A DNA stretch of 64,000 nucleotides. It comes from SKVR01 sp037441525. GTDB lineage: Bacteria; Bacteroidota; Bacteroidia; Bacteroidales; UBA7960. The position numbers were made by a program, and so were the translations under genes. The notes beneath the pieces were generated by a model. The model was not told the DNA's origin. It worked only from the letters and a program-made list of their open reading frames with translations, and did not search any database. The stretch spans positions 3,550-67,549 of the forward strand of contig JBBISA010000013.1 of the NCBI GenBank assembly GCA_037441525.1, given 5' to 3'. Positions within the stretch are counted from its first letter, which is position 1. Each line of letters begins with the position of its first letter. Below are positions 17,086 through 26,549 of this stretch, in pieces.

Positions 17086-18312
17086 ATGAAAATTTTAGTA
17101 TTGAATTGCGGAAGTTCATCTATTAAGTATCAAATGGTTAACATGGCCAACAATGCCGAACTGCTGGCCAAGGGAATGTTGGAAAGAGTAGGCTTGAAAG
17201 ACAGCGAACTCAAACACCAGGCTAAAGGTCGTGATAAGTATTTTCTTATTCAGGATATTCCTGACCACGAAACCGGCATAAACCTGATCCTTAAAGTACT
17301 TCTTGATCCTGACTATGGGGTTATAACCGATGTAAAGGAAATTCTTGCCGTTGGACACCGCGTTGCCCATGGTGGTGAAAATTTCAGTGCCAGTGCTCTT
17401 ATTAATGAAGATGTTAAAAAGAACATCTTTGATGTAATTGAGCTTGCCCCGTTACACAATCCTGCCAACCTCAATGGTATTGTGGCCATGGAAAAACTAA
17501 TGCCCCAAACGCCACAGGTAGCCGTTTTCGATACTGCTTTCCACCAGACCATGCCGCCGCGAGCATACATGTATGCATTACCCTACGAGTTTTATGAAAA
17601 CGATAAAATACGTCGGTATGGTTTCCATGGCACCAGTCATAAATATGTTTTTGAAACTGCTGTTGACGCTCTTTTTATGCGTCGCGACAATGTAAGAGCC
17701 ATAACCTGCCACCTGGGCAATGGTGCTTCAGTTTGCGCTATTAAAAACGGCAAATCTATTGATACATCCATGGGTTTAACTCCCGTGGAGGGCCTTTTGA
17801 TGGGTACCCGTGCAGGCGACCTCGACCTTGGTGCTCTGCTTTATATTATGAAAAAGAAGGGCCTTGATGTTGAAGCGGCCAACAGTATGATCAATAAAAA
17901 AAGTGGGGTTCTTGGTATTTCCGGAATTTCCTCGGACATGCGCGATGTTGAGAATGCTGCATGGAAAGAAGGGAATAAACGCGCCGACCTTGCTCTTGAA
18001 ATGTACAACTACCGGCTTAAAAAGTACATCGGGGCTTATGCTGCTGCCATGGGGGGTGTCGACCTGATTGTTTTTACCGGAGGTGTAGGAGAAAACAGTC
18101 CCGAAACCCGCGAAGCAGTTGTAAAAGGTCTTGAGTTTCTAGGTATTGCTTTCGATCCGGAAAAAAATACCGGCTTAAGGGGCAAACTCGAAATGATATC
18201 AAAGCACGATTCAAAAGTTAAGGTAATGGTTGTTCCAACAAACGAAGAGCTGGTAATTGCCAAAGATACCCTTCGTATTGTAACTCATAAAGAAGACAAG
18301 GAAGAGATTTAA
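17086..18312 (+). CDS. ackA: Acetate kinase
   Basis: 408 residues. The frame is open further upstream, but the ATG at 17086 gives the family start KILVLNCGSSSIKYQ. Both ASKHA signatures are present: NCGSSSIKYQ at the start and DRRYGFHGTSHKYV-type IRRYGFHGTSHKYVFE near 185-200. The phosphate/ATP loops HLGNGASVCAIKNGKSIDTSMG, the SGVLGISGISSDMRDVE segment and VDLIVFTGGVGENSPETRE near 330 are intact. The enzyme transfers phosphate from acetyl phosphate to ADP. Second gene of pta-ackA. A strong hairpin terminator follows. Confidence 0.97.
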   Translation: MKILVLNCGSSSIKYQMVNMANNAELLAKGMLERVGLKDSELKHQAKGRDKYFLIQDIPDHETGINLILKVLLDPDYGVITDVKEILAVGHRVAHGGENFSASALINEDVKKNIFDVIELAPLHNPANLNGIVAMEKLMPQTPQVAVFDTAFHQTMPPRAYMYALPYEFYENDKIRRYGFHGTSHKYVFETAVDALFMRRDNVRAITCHLGNGASVCAIKNGKSIDTSMGLTPVEGLLMGTRAGDLDLGALLYIMKKKGLDVEAANSMINKKSGVLGISGISSDMRDVENAAWKEGNKRADLALEMYNYRLKKYIGAYAAAMGGVDLIVFTGGVGENSPETREAVVKGLEFLGIAFDPEKNTGLRGKLEMISKHDSKVKVMVVPTNEELVIAKDTLRIVTHKEDKEEI

Positions 18313-18335
18313 TCCTATTCTAGTAAAAAATACAG

Positions 18336-18371
18336 CGGGGTTCAACCACCAATAATTTGTGTTGAACCCCG
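18336..18371. terminator. Bidirectional terminator between ackA and the MBL-fold gene
   Basis: An 11-bp perfect stem, CGGGGTTCAAC (18336-18346) with GTTGAACCCCG (18361-18371), encloses a 14-nt loop. T-rich sequence follows on the right and an A-run precedes on the left, so it can end both convergent transcripts. Confidence 0.85.
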
Positions 18372-18393
18372 TTACTTATTTTGGTGTTAATTT

Positions 18394-19263
18394 TTACATG
18401 AAGGGATATAGCGTATCAATCCACCGGTTTTCTGTTATAAAGAAACTCCCCATACTCTCCCATTGCTGAAGAATGCGTTTTTCCTTCATTTCTTCCTGAG
18501 TCATCCCCAATGCCTTGGCCCTTCTGATCACCTCCATGGTTTCAGCAAGTGTATCGTGCCACTGTTTAAGCTGAGCCATCGTAAAAACAGGGCCATGTCC
18601 TCCTACCAGTTTAGGATTGGTGGTATAGGTTTGCAGAATTTTTCTCAGATTTTCGATATAGGTTAAAGGATTTCCACCGTTTGAAGTATCAACAAAAGGA
18701 AAGAACCCTGCAAACAGCAGATCGCCTAAAACAAGTACATTGGCTTTTGGGAAAAACACAATCACATCGCCGGTGGTATGCCCGCCTCCCAGATGGGTAA
18801 GCTTGATTTCATCCTCGTTAAAGCGAAGCATGGTAAAATCATCGACAAATATTTGAGGTAAGGCATATTCGGGCAGCGGGGGGGTAACGATTTCGCCCCT
18901 TCGTTGCTCATGCGAAAGGAAATCGCGCACTGAACGGTGTGCAATTATCCGGGCATCCTTTCCAATTACCTTGTTTCCGCCGGTATGATCACCATGCAGG
19001 TGAGTATTGATAAGATATTTTATAGGCTGCGCTGACAGCTTCCGGATTTCCTCCAACAGGCGGTCGGTGCTTTGTTCCCAGGCGGCATCAACCACCAGAA
19101 CACCGTCAGTGCCGGTCATTACCACAACAGCCACCGAATTACCAAGGAAAAGCCTGTGAAGCCCCGGAGCAAGCTCTTTTACATCTATTTCGAGATTAGC
19201 CCAATCTCTTTGCGCAAACAACAGGGTGGGCAACAAAAAAAGCAAAATTAGTGATCGTTTCAT
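18394..19263 (-). CDS. Secreted metallo-beta-lactamase-fold hydrolase
   Basis: 289 residues from the ATG at 19263, which starts directly in a signal peptide (KRSLILLFLLPTLLFAQ); a longer frame exists but would bury the signal. The MBL metal motif HxHxDH is present as NTHLHGDHTGG (H88, H90, D92, H93), with further ligand candidates in LGGGHTTGDV and in the aspartate of LVLGDLLFAG, and the late GGHGPVF. It is predicted to be a zinc hydrolase acting outside the cytoplasm. Layout resembles quinoprotein-relay/SoxH-like and some subclass B MBL relatives; whether it has beta-lactamase activity cannot be read from sequence. It sits alone between convergent ackA and the GIN-domain gene. Confidence 0.88.
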   Translation of the reverse strand: MKRSLILLFLLPTLLFAQRDWANLEIDVKELAPGLHRLFLGNSVAVVVMTGTDGVLVVDAAWEQSTDRLLEEIRKLSAQPIKYLINTHLHGDHTGGNKVIGKDARIIAHRSVRDFLSHEQRRGEIVTPPLPEYALPQIFVDDFTMLRFNEDEIKLTHLGGGHTTGDVIVFFPKANVLVLGDLLFAGFFPFVDTSNGGNPLTYIENLRKILQTYTTNPKLVGGHGPVFTMAQLKQWHDTLAETMEVIRRAKALGMTQEEMKEKRILQQWESMGSFFITENRWIDTLYPFM

Positions 19264-19325
19264 ATCGTCATAATTAAGTTTATCGTTCTTATAAACAACC
19301 CAAAGGCCATTAGGTTCAATGAAAA

Positions 19326-19348
19326 AGGGGAGCCTTATCAACTCCCCT
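19326..19348 (-). terminator. Intrinsic terminator of the GIN-domain gene
   Basis: On the minus strand AGGGGAG and CTCCCCT form a 7-bp stem with a 9-nt loop, followed directly by TTTTC. It lies 24 nt past the stop of the gene ending at 19372. Confidence 0.75.
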
Positions 19349-19371
19349 GGAAATTTATCGGTAAAAAGTGC

Positions 19372-20811
19372 TCAAAAACTTACCAGCCGCAACCCCACAG
19401 CAAAGGGATACAATTCTGGTCCTTTGCCTTCCTTGAAAAGCGAATTCAGTGAATAGGTGGCGAACAGATTAATCTTGCCCCAGCCAATGCGACCAGTAAT
19501 ATCCAACTTAAAGGGATGAATATGAAAATCCTTGTAATCCTTTTCACGTCGTTTCTTACCGTTGTTATCTACAACGTACCGGGCATTTGTAGCAATACGG
19601 GCGCCCATTATAACCCCCCCTGCCATGTGGAACCGCGATGCATCTTTGTTGCCATGGGTCTGAAATTCGAGCAATAACGGAACATTGAAATAGTCGACGT
19701 TTAATTTGTTGCGGATTATATTATTTTCATCATCTTCCACAAAAAATACTCCCTGGCGATCCTGCATTATACGGGTCTGATTATCAAAACGATAGTTGTT
19801 AAAGGTGAAGCCCAAACCGGTAACCAGTCCAAGGTTATCGTCGATCAATCTGAAGTTTTGCTGAAACAGGTTCAGGTTGTACACAAAAGACCTTTCGTAG
19901 CGCAAATCAATAGGTTCTGCTTCTTCCTGCAGATTTATGCGAAACCCGGGGGCCAGATATCCGTTAATTCCCATTTCAAATCCGGCCCAGTTGTTTCTGA
20001 ACTTCTTTTTGCGACGGGTTTGTACCCTTATGTTCTGATCTTCGCCTATGATAAGCATTTCGCGGTTGCCAAGGCTAAGTCTGGTTGTATCGCTTAGCGA
20101 ACTTGCACCACCTGCTGATAAATTGGTTACATTACCAACACCCGATACTTTAATCTGCTTGGATGCCGGCTCCGAATCGTAGCCAATTCTTGAAGTACCG
20201 CTGGCATCGGCATAAAGAAGTTCCATTACTGTAATTCGGGCATTGGAAGCTCCACTGGCACGGATTTCAGTAGTTTGGGTTAGTAGTTGTTGTGCTTTTA
20301 GCTGCGCTGCTCCGCCCAGGTCAGCCCTATGATGCCCCGCTTTGCCGGCAAGGGTAAGGTTTCCGGCACCAGAAATACTGGATTCAATGCTTGGAGTGTT
20401 CACTACAATATTGGCATTGGATGCACCTGAAAGCCTTATTTTTAAAGCTTCGGTATTAATTTCGTTTTGTCCGGTCAGGTGTGCAACTCCACTCAGGTTT
20501 ATCAGGTTGATCTCAGGTGTGGTTATCCTGGCCGAAACCTGTGCATTGCGCGTTGAGCCTGTATACGTAAGTTGCAGTACCCCATTTCTGACGCGGGCTT
20601 CTACCTTGTCTATATCCTGGCCGTTGGTGGTTACTTCCACAAAATAACCTTCGCCTTGTGTAAGTTCTACTTTTACTGTGCCACCAACATCAATACCGCT
20701 GAAAGTGCCTGTTTCTATAACGTGGCTGACATCCTGGGCTCTTAATGCAAAAGGAAACGCCAGGGTAGCTGCCATTAATAGCACTGTTTTTATTTTAATT
20801 GCCGTTTTCAT
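19372..20811 (-). CDS. GIN-domain (DUF2807) protein fused to an outer-membrane beta-barrel-like domain
   Basis: 479 residues with a signal peptide (about 1-25, cut near LRAQD). Residues 35-235 form the DUF2807 head-GIN domain: repeated short strand motifs such as IDVGGTVKVELTQG, LSGASNANIVV, SGAGNLTLAG, ASGASNARITV and VSGVGNVTNLSA make a beta-helix-like solenoid of Gly/Ser/Ala/Asn turns. A basic linker (RRKKKFRNN, about 265-273) joins it to a C-terminal 200-residue part with alternating aromatic strands (GFEMGINGYLAPGF, LGLVTGLGFTFNNYRF, FHMAGGVIMGARI, INLFATYSLNSLF) ending in Phe, as in PorT-like outer-membrane barrels. Predicted location is the outer membrane with the GIN domain exposed on one side. 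Function unknown. Confidence 0.82.
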   Translation of the reverse strand: MKTAIKIKTVLLMAATLAFPFALRAQDVSHVIETGTFSGIDVGGTVKVELTQGEGYFVEVTTNGQDIDKVEARVRNGVLQLTYTGSTRNAQVSARITTPEINLINLSGVAHLTGQNEINTEALKIRLSGASNANIVVNTPSIESSISGAGNLTLAGKAGHHRADLGGAAQLKAQQLLTQTTEIRASGASNARITVMELLYADASGTSRIGYDSEPASKQIKVSGVGNVTNLSAGGASSLSDTTRLSLGNREMLIIGEDQNIRVQTRRKKKFRNNWAGFEMGINGYLAPGFRINLQEEAEPIDLRYERSFVYNLNLFQQNFRLIDDNLGLVTGLGFTFNNYRFDNQTRIMQDRQGVFFVEDDENNIIRNKLNVDYFNVPLLLEFQTHGNKDASRFHMAGGVIMGARIATNARYVVDNNGKKRREKDYKDFHIHPFKLDITGRIGWGKINLFATYSLNSLFKEGKGPELYPFAVGLRLVSF

Positions 20812-21301
20812 AAAATTTGATTTTTAATAATTTGTAATCGTGGTTGCAAAGGGTATTCTTGTTTTCTTTCTGATGCTATGACGTAATAAGTCAATTGAAA
20901 AGTTACACCCCTCGCCAAAATTTTTTTCAATCAACAAGTGGAAATCTTGAAAAATTGGGTCAATTGTCCTTTTTCTAATGCCAAGTTTTTATTTTTTTGC
21001 CATTATTAAAGCCTGCAATAGGCTGATTGTGTGTTTATAACTTCTGCTTTTTTAAAACTTTGCGCAGGTAATTTTGAATATATTTGGAGAAGTGTTTTAT
21101 GGTGCCACAAAAAAATTGTTCTCAGTTTACACACACATTTTCAGTTTAATGATCATTTAATATTGGATTAATATGGTTGGCCGTGCAAAGGAGTACCTTT
21201 ATTATCTGATAATTAGGATACGGGGCAGCGAATATTCTCGCCCCTACACATTCAAATAAAAGTGTTGTAAAACCCTTATGAAATAAACAAACCCACAGCT
21301 T
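20812..21301. other. 490-nt divergent intergenic region
   Basis: No coding frame is visible. The GIN-domain gene leaves leftward and the large T9SS cargo gene rightward, so this stretch must contain both promoters. It is AT-rich with T and A runs; I find no perfect TAnnTTTG box with a spaced TTTG on either strand. Confidence 0.5.
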
Positions 21302-24300
21302 ATGCACACTTCTGCAAAACGTACGTTACGTGGAATTTATGTAATATTATGCCTGTCTTTTCTACTGGTAAAGGCAGAGACAGGATGGGGGCAACAAAGC
21401 ATTACAAACCTGGCTATTCCGAGTACCCAAAACTTTGATGCAATGGGCTCCTCTGCCAACGCAACAATGCCTGCCGGGTTCAGAGTATACACAACCGCCA
21501 ACTGGACCACCGGCACTACTGCAACAACCCTTGCTGCAGGTACAACTGGTACAGGTGCGTTGAACGGAACCAGTACAGGCGGTATCTACAATTTCGCAAA
21601 TGGTATCACTGCAACATCTGCCGACAGAGCCCTTGGATTTTTAACTTCAGGGTCTTTTACATCACCAAGAAGTATTATTTACGCTTTCACCAATAATACA
21701 GGAGCCATAATCACTTCTATGAATGTATCCTTTGATTATGAAAAGTACCGGTCGGGGTTTAGATCCTTTAACTGGACTTTCTTCCACGGGTCAAACCCAG
21801 ACAATATCAACATCCCGCATGCCGGCGGGGATGAGTCTTATGGTGCGGATTTAAATAATACCACAATTTTCAATCCCCCATCAACCATTTCAAAATCCTT
21901 CACCATCAATAATGTTTTTATTCCAGACGGAGCAACCTATTATCTTGCATGGACTTTTGCCGGTGTTGGGGGCTCAACCAGTGGACAGGCAATTGGCATC
22001 GACAATTTCAGCATAACTTTACTTTTTGATTTTGCTGATTGCAAAACCACCGAATCATTTTCAAATCTTCCCACCGGTAGCCCCACCATTTATCTATCCA
22101 GATCATGGATCGGGGATAACGGTATGACCTGGACGGCCGCAGGGGCAAGTACTGATCAAACAATGACCGGTAATGCCATTGCGTGGGGAACCAGCGGCAC
22201 CCGCAATCTGAAATCACCTTCCATTGCAGGGGGTATGGCTACACTTTCCTTTGATTATGTAAGGGCATTTACCGGCAAAGCTGCCCGAAGCCTGGAAGTT
22301 TATGTGAACAACGTTTTGATGGCAACCATACAGGTAAGCGATACATCGAATGTGGTAAATACTTTTTCACAGGTAATTCAAATGGATGGAAATGTGGAAC
22401 TTGAAATCCGTTCAACAGGAGCAGGCCAGGTAAAAATTGACAACCTTGCATGGAATTGCTGCAACCCCGCCGTTTGTGTTGCTCCGCTTAACCATGTTTC
22501 AGGTTTAAACATTACAGGTATTACCTTCAATGCGGCAAATATAACATGGACAAACACAGGCAACGACAACAGTATTGTTCTGGTTAAGGCTGTTTCGGAT
22601 ATTACACAAATACCTGCAAACAATACAAGTTACTTGCCCGATCAAATTTTTGGTGAAGGACATTCTTTCCCTGATGGTAGTTTTGTTGTTTATGCGGGAC
22701 CAGGAAATACATTTCAATTAACCGGTTTAAGCGGAGGAACAACTTACCATGTAAAAATCTTTCCCTATAATTGTATCAATAATAACCAAAAATACCTTGT
22801 TACAGGTTCTCCGGCTACCATTAGTTTTACCACTCCACCTTCACCGGTTACCAATCTTCGTGTAACCTGCACAACCAATAATTCAGCAACAATTACCTGG
22901 ACACCTCCTTCAGGCGATTATGATGAATTAATTATTGGGGTGAGGCAAAACGGCGACCCACATGCTCTTTCAGGCACTCCGGTGCTTGTTGCCAATAATA
23001 CATTCCCGCTTGGAACCCAGTATGGTAATCCGATTTTGCCCAATACCTTTAGTTATGTTGTTTATAAAGGAACCGGAAACAATGTAACGGTAACCTTTCA
23101 GGAACCCCAAACACCTTATACCATTAAAGCTTATGTTAGAAAAGGAACATCCTGGGCGACCACCACACCTACTCGTGCCCTATCGGTTCTTGGGGTCCCG
23201 GAGGTGACCAATTTGGTTTCAACACCCTTGAACAACCGGATTTCAATCAATTGGACAAACCCTTCATTGACCTGTATTGATGAAGTAATAATTGTTGCAT
23301 CAACCAGCCCTGTTTCCGGAATACCTGTTGGCAATTATATCTCCAACTCCCGCGATTATAATGATCCGTTAAACCCAGCCTTTCCCAATGGCGGAAAAGT
23401 TGTTTATAACGGTTTGTTTAATATTCAAACAATCACTGGATTAACCAACGGAACCAACTACTTTTTTAAGTTATTTGTCAGAAATGGCGAACAGTGGTCA
23501 CAGGGCATTCAAATCAACTCAACCCCCTTAAATGTAACCCTTCTCGACTATTCTGATATAGCTATCCTGGGGGTAAATACAGATATTGGCGGAGGTAAAG
23601 ATGAGATAATATGGGCTATGTTTAAAGAATTCTTTACGGGTTCAAATATTGATTTTACCGATAATGGTTATGAGCGGGGGTTTAGCGGCTATTGGGGCAC
23701 CGGTGAAGGCGTGATCAGATTAACAAGAACAGGGCCGGCAGTCGCGGCAGGCAAGATTGTCTATCTGCAAGGAAGCGATGGGGGTGCCAATCCTCAGTTG
23801 GGAACAAATTTCAATGTTTTTGTGGACGGGATAAATGATAATAGCAACTGGTCCATCCAAAGCCTTAACGGGAGTTCAGGTTTTAACCTTACCAATGCTG
23901 ATCAGGTTTGGATTATGCAGGGCGGAAACTGGCTAAATGAAGGCACCAATCTTGGCTCATATTCCGGTAAAGTGCTGTATGGATGGACAGCTAATGGCTG
24001 GAAAGACAATATTGGAATTACAGCGCCTACATGGACCACCGCTGGTTCGCGTCTTGTACAGGGCACCGAATGTTCAAACACAAACTTATCAGGAGTTTCC
24101 AATAACAGCAAGGTAATATATACCGGACCAACTGTATCAGCAACACCCAGACAATGGGTTGGGCGAATCAATAACCCTGCTAACTGGTCAGGTTTTGCTG
24201 ATAATAACGGCTACAATGCCGGGGCAACTTTTGGTAATATAATCGACATAACCCAACCAATAATTAATGGCGATGAATGGATAGGTGATACCAGCACAGA

Positions 24301-25900
24301 CTGGTTTAATTGCGCAAACTGGGGGAACCTGCGAATACCGGATCAAACTACAGATATTTTTATTAATGAGAATTCTGTTAACAATATTATTGTAAATAAT
24401 TCTACAAAACCGGCCCTGGCCCGGAGTATAACTATTGGAAACTCCGCCAGAACCCTAACATTTACCGGTGCTGATTCTGAACTAATTATTGAAGCAAATT
24501 TGTACTTGCTTTCTTCAGGTTTATTTACTAAAAACCAAGGAACACTGCGAATTAATGGCAATTTGATTAATGATGGAAGTTTTTCACAGATTGATGGAAA
24601 AGTTTATTTGAAAGGAAATCTTATCAATTCAGGAAGCTTTTCTGTGCCAAACGGAGAACTTATTTTGTCAGGAGTAAACCGCCAATCGATCTCTTCCGAT
24701 TCCGATCTGTCAGTTTATCAACTTGAGGCAAACAACCCCCAATACATTTCAATTGCCAACAACTTGCGTGTCAATGTATTGAAACTTACCAAGGGCAGAC
24801 TCAACATTAACAGCAGCAATTATCTTGAAATAGGAGAAAACACAACCTTGAGAGGACAAATTTTATATACCTCAGGCAGTGTTAATGGTCGGGTTAAGAG
24901 ATGGTTTGCGGCACAAACCAACAATTCGAATGATGGATTTTTCCCTGTTGGTAGTGTCGCAACGCATAAACCTGTTAACGTTGTTTTTACTATACCCCCG
25001 ACATCAGGAGGTTCAATTACGGCAGAATTCCAACAAAATACTATTGAAAACCATTTCCTGGGTTTACCTTTTGAAAGCCAGGGAATATTATTCAATACTG
25101 TCAGCGAATTCGGATATTGGAGATTAATTAAAGGAGATAATCTGGATGGCGGTACTTATTCATTAACCGTTGATATCAGAGATTTTCCGAATATTAATAA
25201 CCCCGAAAGAATAAGGATTCTGAAGAGGGAAAACTCCTCAACACCCTGGTCACTTTCAGGAGTTGCGGGTACCATCACGGCAAGTTCTTTTACCCAGACC
25301 GGAATGAGTGGTTTTTCAGATTTTATTTTAGGTGGTAATTTGCTGGAAAACCCCCTCCCCATCCAACTATTATTTTTCAAGGCCAATTATGCCAATGGCC
25401 AGGTGAACCTTACATGGGCAACAGCTTCAGAAATCAACAACCATTATTTCAGCATTGAGCGCAGCACCGACCTCGAAAACATTGAAGTAGTTGGATATGT
25501 TGCCGGCGCAGGGAATTCATCGCAGGTAATCTCATATAACTTTACCGATTTTACTCCTTTGATGGGGCAAGCCTATTACCGGCTCCGGCAGACCGACTTC
25601 GACGGAACATCAGACATAAGCAGATGGATTGGTGTGGAAACAAATGAATTAACCCGCCCCCTTAAGATTATCCAGGTAATTCACAAACAAGGAAAGCTTC
25701 AGATTTGGGCATCTGTAAGCTCGGGCTCACCCGTTCATTTGCAACTTTTCGACCCCATGGGACGCCAAATCTACTCCGCTGTTGAGAACAACCCCGACAT
25801 TCTTCTGGAATACTCACTGGAGCTGCCAACATTGGGAATATACCTCCTCAGGCTCACCACCCCCCTGGCTACCCAAACTGTGAAATTTGGTACCCGTTGA
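21302..25900 (+). CDS. Large secreted T9SS cargo with fibronectin type III-like modules and type A sorting domain
   Basis: 1532 residues. An N-terminal signal peptide (about 1-31, ending GWGQQ) is followed by two beta-sandwich modules (about 35-240 and 242-390; both contain the FDYxK/FDYVRAF and DNFSI/DNLAW patterns typical of Bacteroidota surface proteins). Three fibronectin III-like modules follow (about 395-512, 514-632, 633-745), each with an ITWT or INWT strand. Residues 750-985 hold an uncharacterised domain beginning LLDYSDIAILGVNTD. An autotransporter-like right-handed repeat segment covers about 990-1200. Near the end comes the common pre-sorting module with YFSIERSTD and YYRLRQTDFDG, and the last 80 residues (IIQVIHKQG to TVKFGTR) form a T9SS type A sorting domain. 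It should be exported by T9SS and attached to the cell surface or released. Substrate unknown. Confidence 0.9.
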   Translation: MHTSAKRTLRGIYVILCLSFLLVKAETGWGQQSITNLAIPSTQNFDAMGSSANATMPAGFRVYTTANWTTGTTATTLAAGTTGTGALNGTSTGGIYNFANGITATSADRALGFLTSGSFTSPRSIIYAFTNNTGAIITSMNVSFDYEKYRSGFRSFNWTFFHGSNPDNINIPHAGGDESYGADLNNTTIFNPPSTISKSFTINNVFIPDGATYYLAWTFAGVGGSTSGQAIGIDNFSITLLFDFADCKTTESFSNLPTGSPTIYLSRSWIGDNGMTWTAAGASTDQTMTGNAIAWGTSGTRNLKSPSIAGGMATLSFDYVRAFTGKAARSLEVYVNNVLMATIQVSDTSNVVNTFSQVIQMDGNVELEIRSTGAGQVKIDNLAWNCCNPAVCVAPLNHVSGLNITGITFNAANITWTNTGNDNSIVLVKAVSDITQIPANNTSYLPDQIFGEGHSFPDGSFVVYAGPGNTFQLTGLSGGTTYHVKIFPYNCINNNQKYLVTGSPATISFTTPPSPVTNLRVTCTTNNSATITWTPPSGDYDELIIGVRQNGDPHALSGTPVLVANNTFPLGTQYGNPILPNTFSYVVYKGTGNNVTVTFQEPQTPYTIKAYVRKGTSWATTTPTRALSVLGVPEVTNLVSTPLNNRISINWTNPSLTCIDEVIIVASTSPVSGIPVGNYISNSRDYNDPLNPAFPNGGKVVYNGLFNIQTITGLTNGTNYFFKLFVRNGEQWSQGIQINSTPLNVTLLDYSDIAILGVNTDIGGGKDEIIWAMFKEFFTGSNIDFTDNGYERGFSGYWGTGEGVIRLTRTGPAVAAGKIVYLQGSDGGANPQLGTNFNVFVDGINDNSNWSIQSLNGSSGFNLTNADQVWIMQGGNWLNEGTNLGSYSGKVLYGWTANGWKDNIGITAPTWTTAGSRLVQGTECSNTNLSGVSNNSKVIYTGPTVSATPRQWVGRINNPANWSGFADNNGYNAGATFGNIIDITQPIINGDEWIGDTSTDWFNCANWGNLRIPDQTTDIFINENSVNNIIVNNSTKPALARSITIGNSARTLTFTGADSELIIEANLYLLSSGLFTKNQGTLRINGNLINDGSFSQIDGKVYLKGNLINSGSFSVPNGELILSGVNRQSISSDSDLSVYQLEANNPQYISIANNLRVNVLKLTKGRLNINSSNYLEIGENTTLRGQILYTSGSVNGRVKRWFAAQTNNSNDGFFPVGSVATHKPVNVVFTIPPTSGGSITAEFQQNTIENHFLGLPFESQGILFNTVSEFGYWRLIKGDNLDGGTYSLTVDIRDFPNINNPERIRILKRENSSTPWSLSGVAGTITASSFTQTGMSGFSDFILGGNLLENPLPIQLLFFKANYANGQVNLTWATASEINNHYFSIERSTDLENIEVVGYVAGAGNSSQVISYNFTDFTPLMGQAYYRLRQTDFDGTSDISRWIGVETNELTRPLKIIQVIHKQGKLQIWASVSSGSPVHLQLFDPMGRQIYSAVENNPDILLEYSLELPTLGIYLLRLTTPLATQTVKFGTR

Positions 25901-25924
25901 AAAACCATTTTGATCAAAAAATTG

Positions 25925-25956
25925 AAGGCCCGGTCAGTTAAAACTTTCCGGGCCTT
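25925..25956. terminator. Bidirectional terminator between the two T9SS cargo genes
   Basis: AAGGCCCGG (25925-25933) and CCGGGCCTT (25948-25956) form a perfect 9-bp stem with a 14-nt loop. TTTT follows on the plus side and an ATTTTTT run lies on the minus side, serving both convergent genes. Confidence 0.85.
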
Positions 25957-25975
25957 TTAGCTGGAGAAGAATAAT

Positions 25976-26404
25976 TCAGTTTGATACCATTACCCTCCTA
26001 CTGGCGAGTGTTTTGTTATCGGCAACCAGCGAATAGATGTATATGCCGTTGTTAAGGGTGCCTGTTTCGAGTTTTACCCTGTTTGATAACACATCAAGCT
26101 GGAGAGATGTAATTTGATTTCCGAGCAAATTGCGTAGAATCAACTGTGCGGATTGGGTTCCCCGGGGAAGCGTGTAGCTGATCCATGTATATTCTTTGGC
26201 AGGGTTGGGGCTCGCATCGCCCAACAAAACATTGGCCGCAAGAGTGCCTCCCTGTTGGTTCGACATGGATACCTGAGCCAGAACAAAAGTACTTCCACCG
26301 GGGTTATCTAAACCCGTGGAAGAGTTCCTGATATTAAGCAACTTAGCGTGGGAGATGATAACAGTTGTCAGGATTAGGGCGATGGTTAGTATCAGATTTT
26401 TCAT
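25976..26404 (-). CDS. Small T9SS cargo: signal peptide plus type A sorting domain
   Basis: 142 residues. A signal peptide (about 1-20, cut near SHAKL) is followed by about 40 residues of low complexity and then a complete T9SS type A sorting domain: ASPNPAKEYTWISYTLP, a strand with LILRNLLGNQI, and the closing GIYIYSLVADNKTLASRRVMV (about 64-141). After removal of the signal and sorting domain almost nothing would remain, so this is a minimal cargo. It is convergent with the 1532-residue T9SS protein. Possible readings are a short surface peptide, a remnant of a larger cargo, or a decoy/regulatory substrate; the sequence does not decide. Confidence 0.8.
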   Translation of the reverse strand: MKNLILTIALILTTVIISHAKLLNIRNSSTGLDNPGGSTFVLAQVSMSNQQGGTLAANVLLGDASPNPAKEYTWISYTLPRGTQSAQLILRNLLGNQITSLQLDVLSNRVKLETGTLNNGIYIYSLVADNKTLASRRVMVSN

Positions 26405-26549
26405 ACCTTCGATGCTTTAAGATTAGGACCTTTACACCTGATGATGATAACGTAAATTAGGTTCCATTTATTTGATGGCAGGATTACAAGGTCACCACCT
26501 TTATTTTAACAAAAACCAGACCAGAATAAAAACTAAACAATACACTTCT

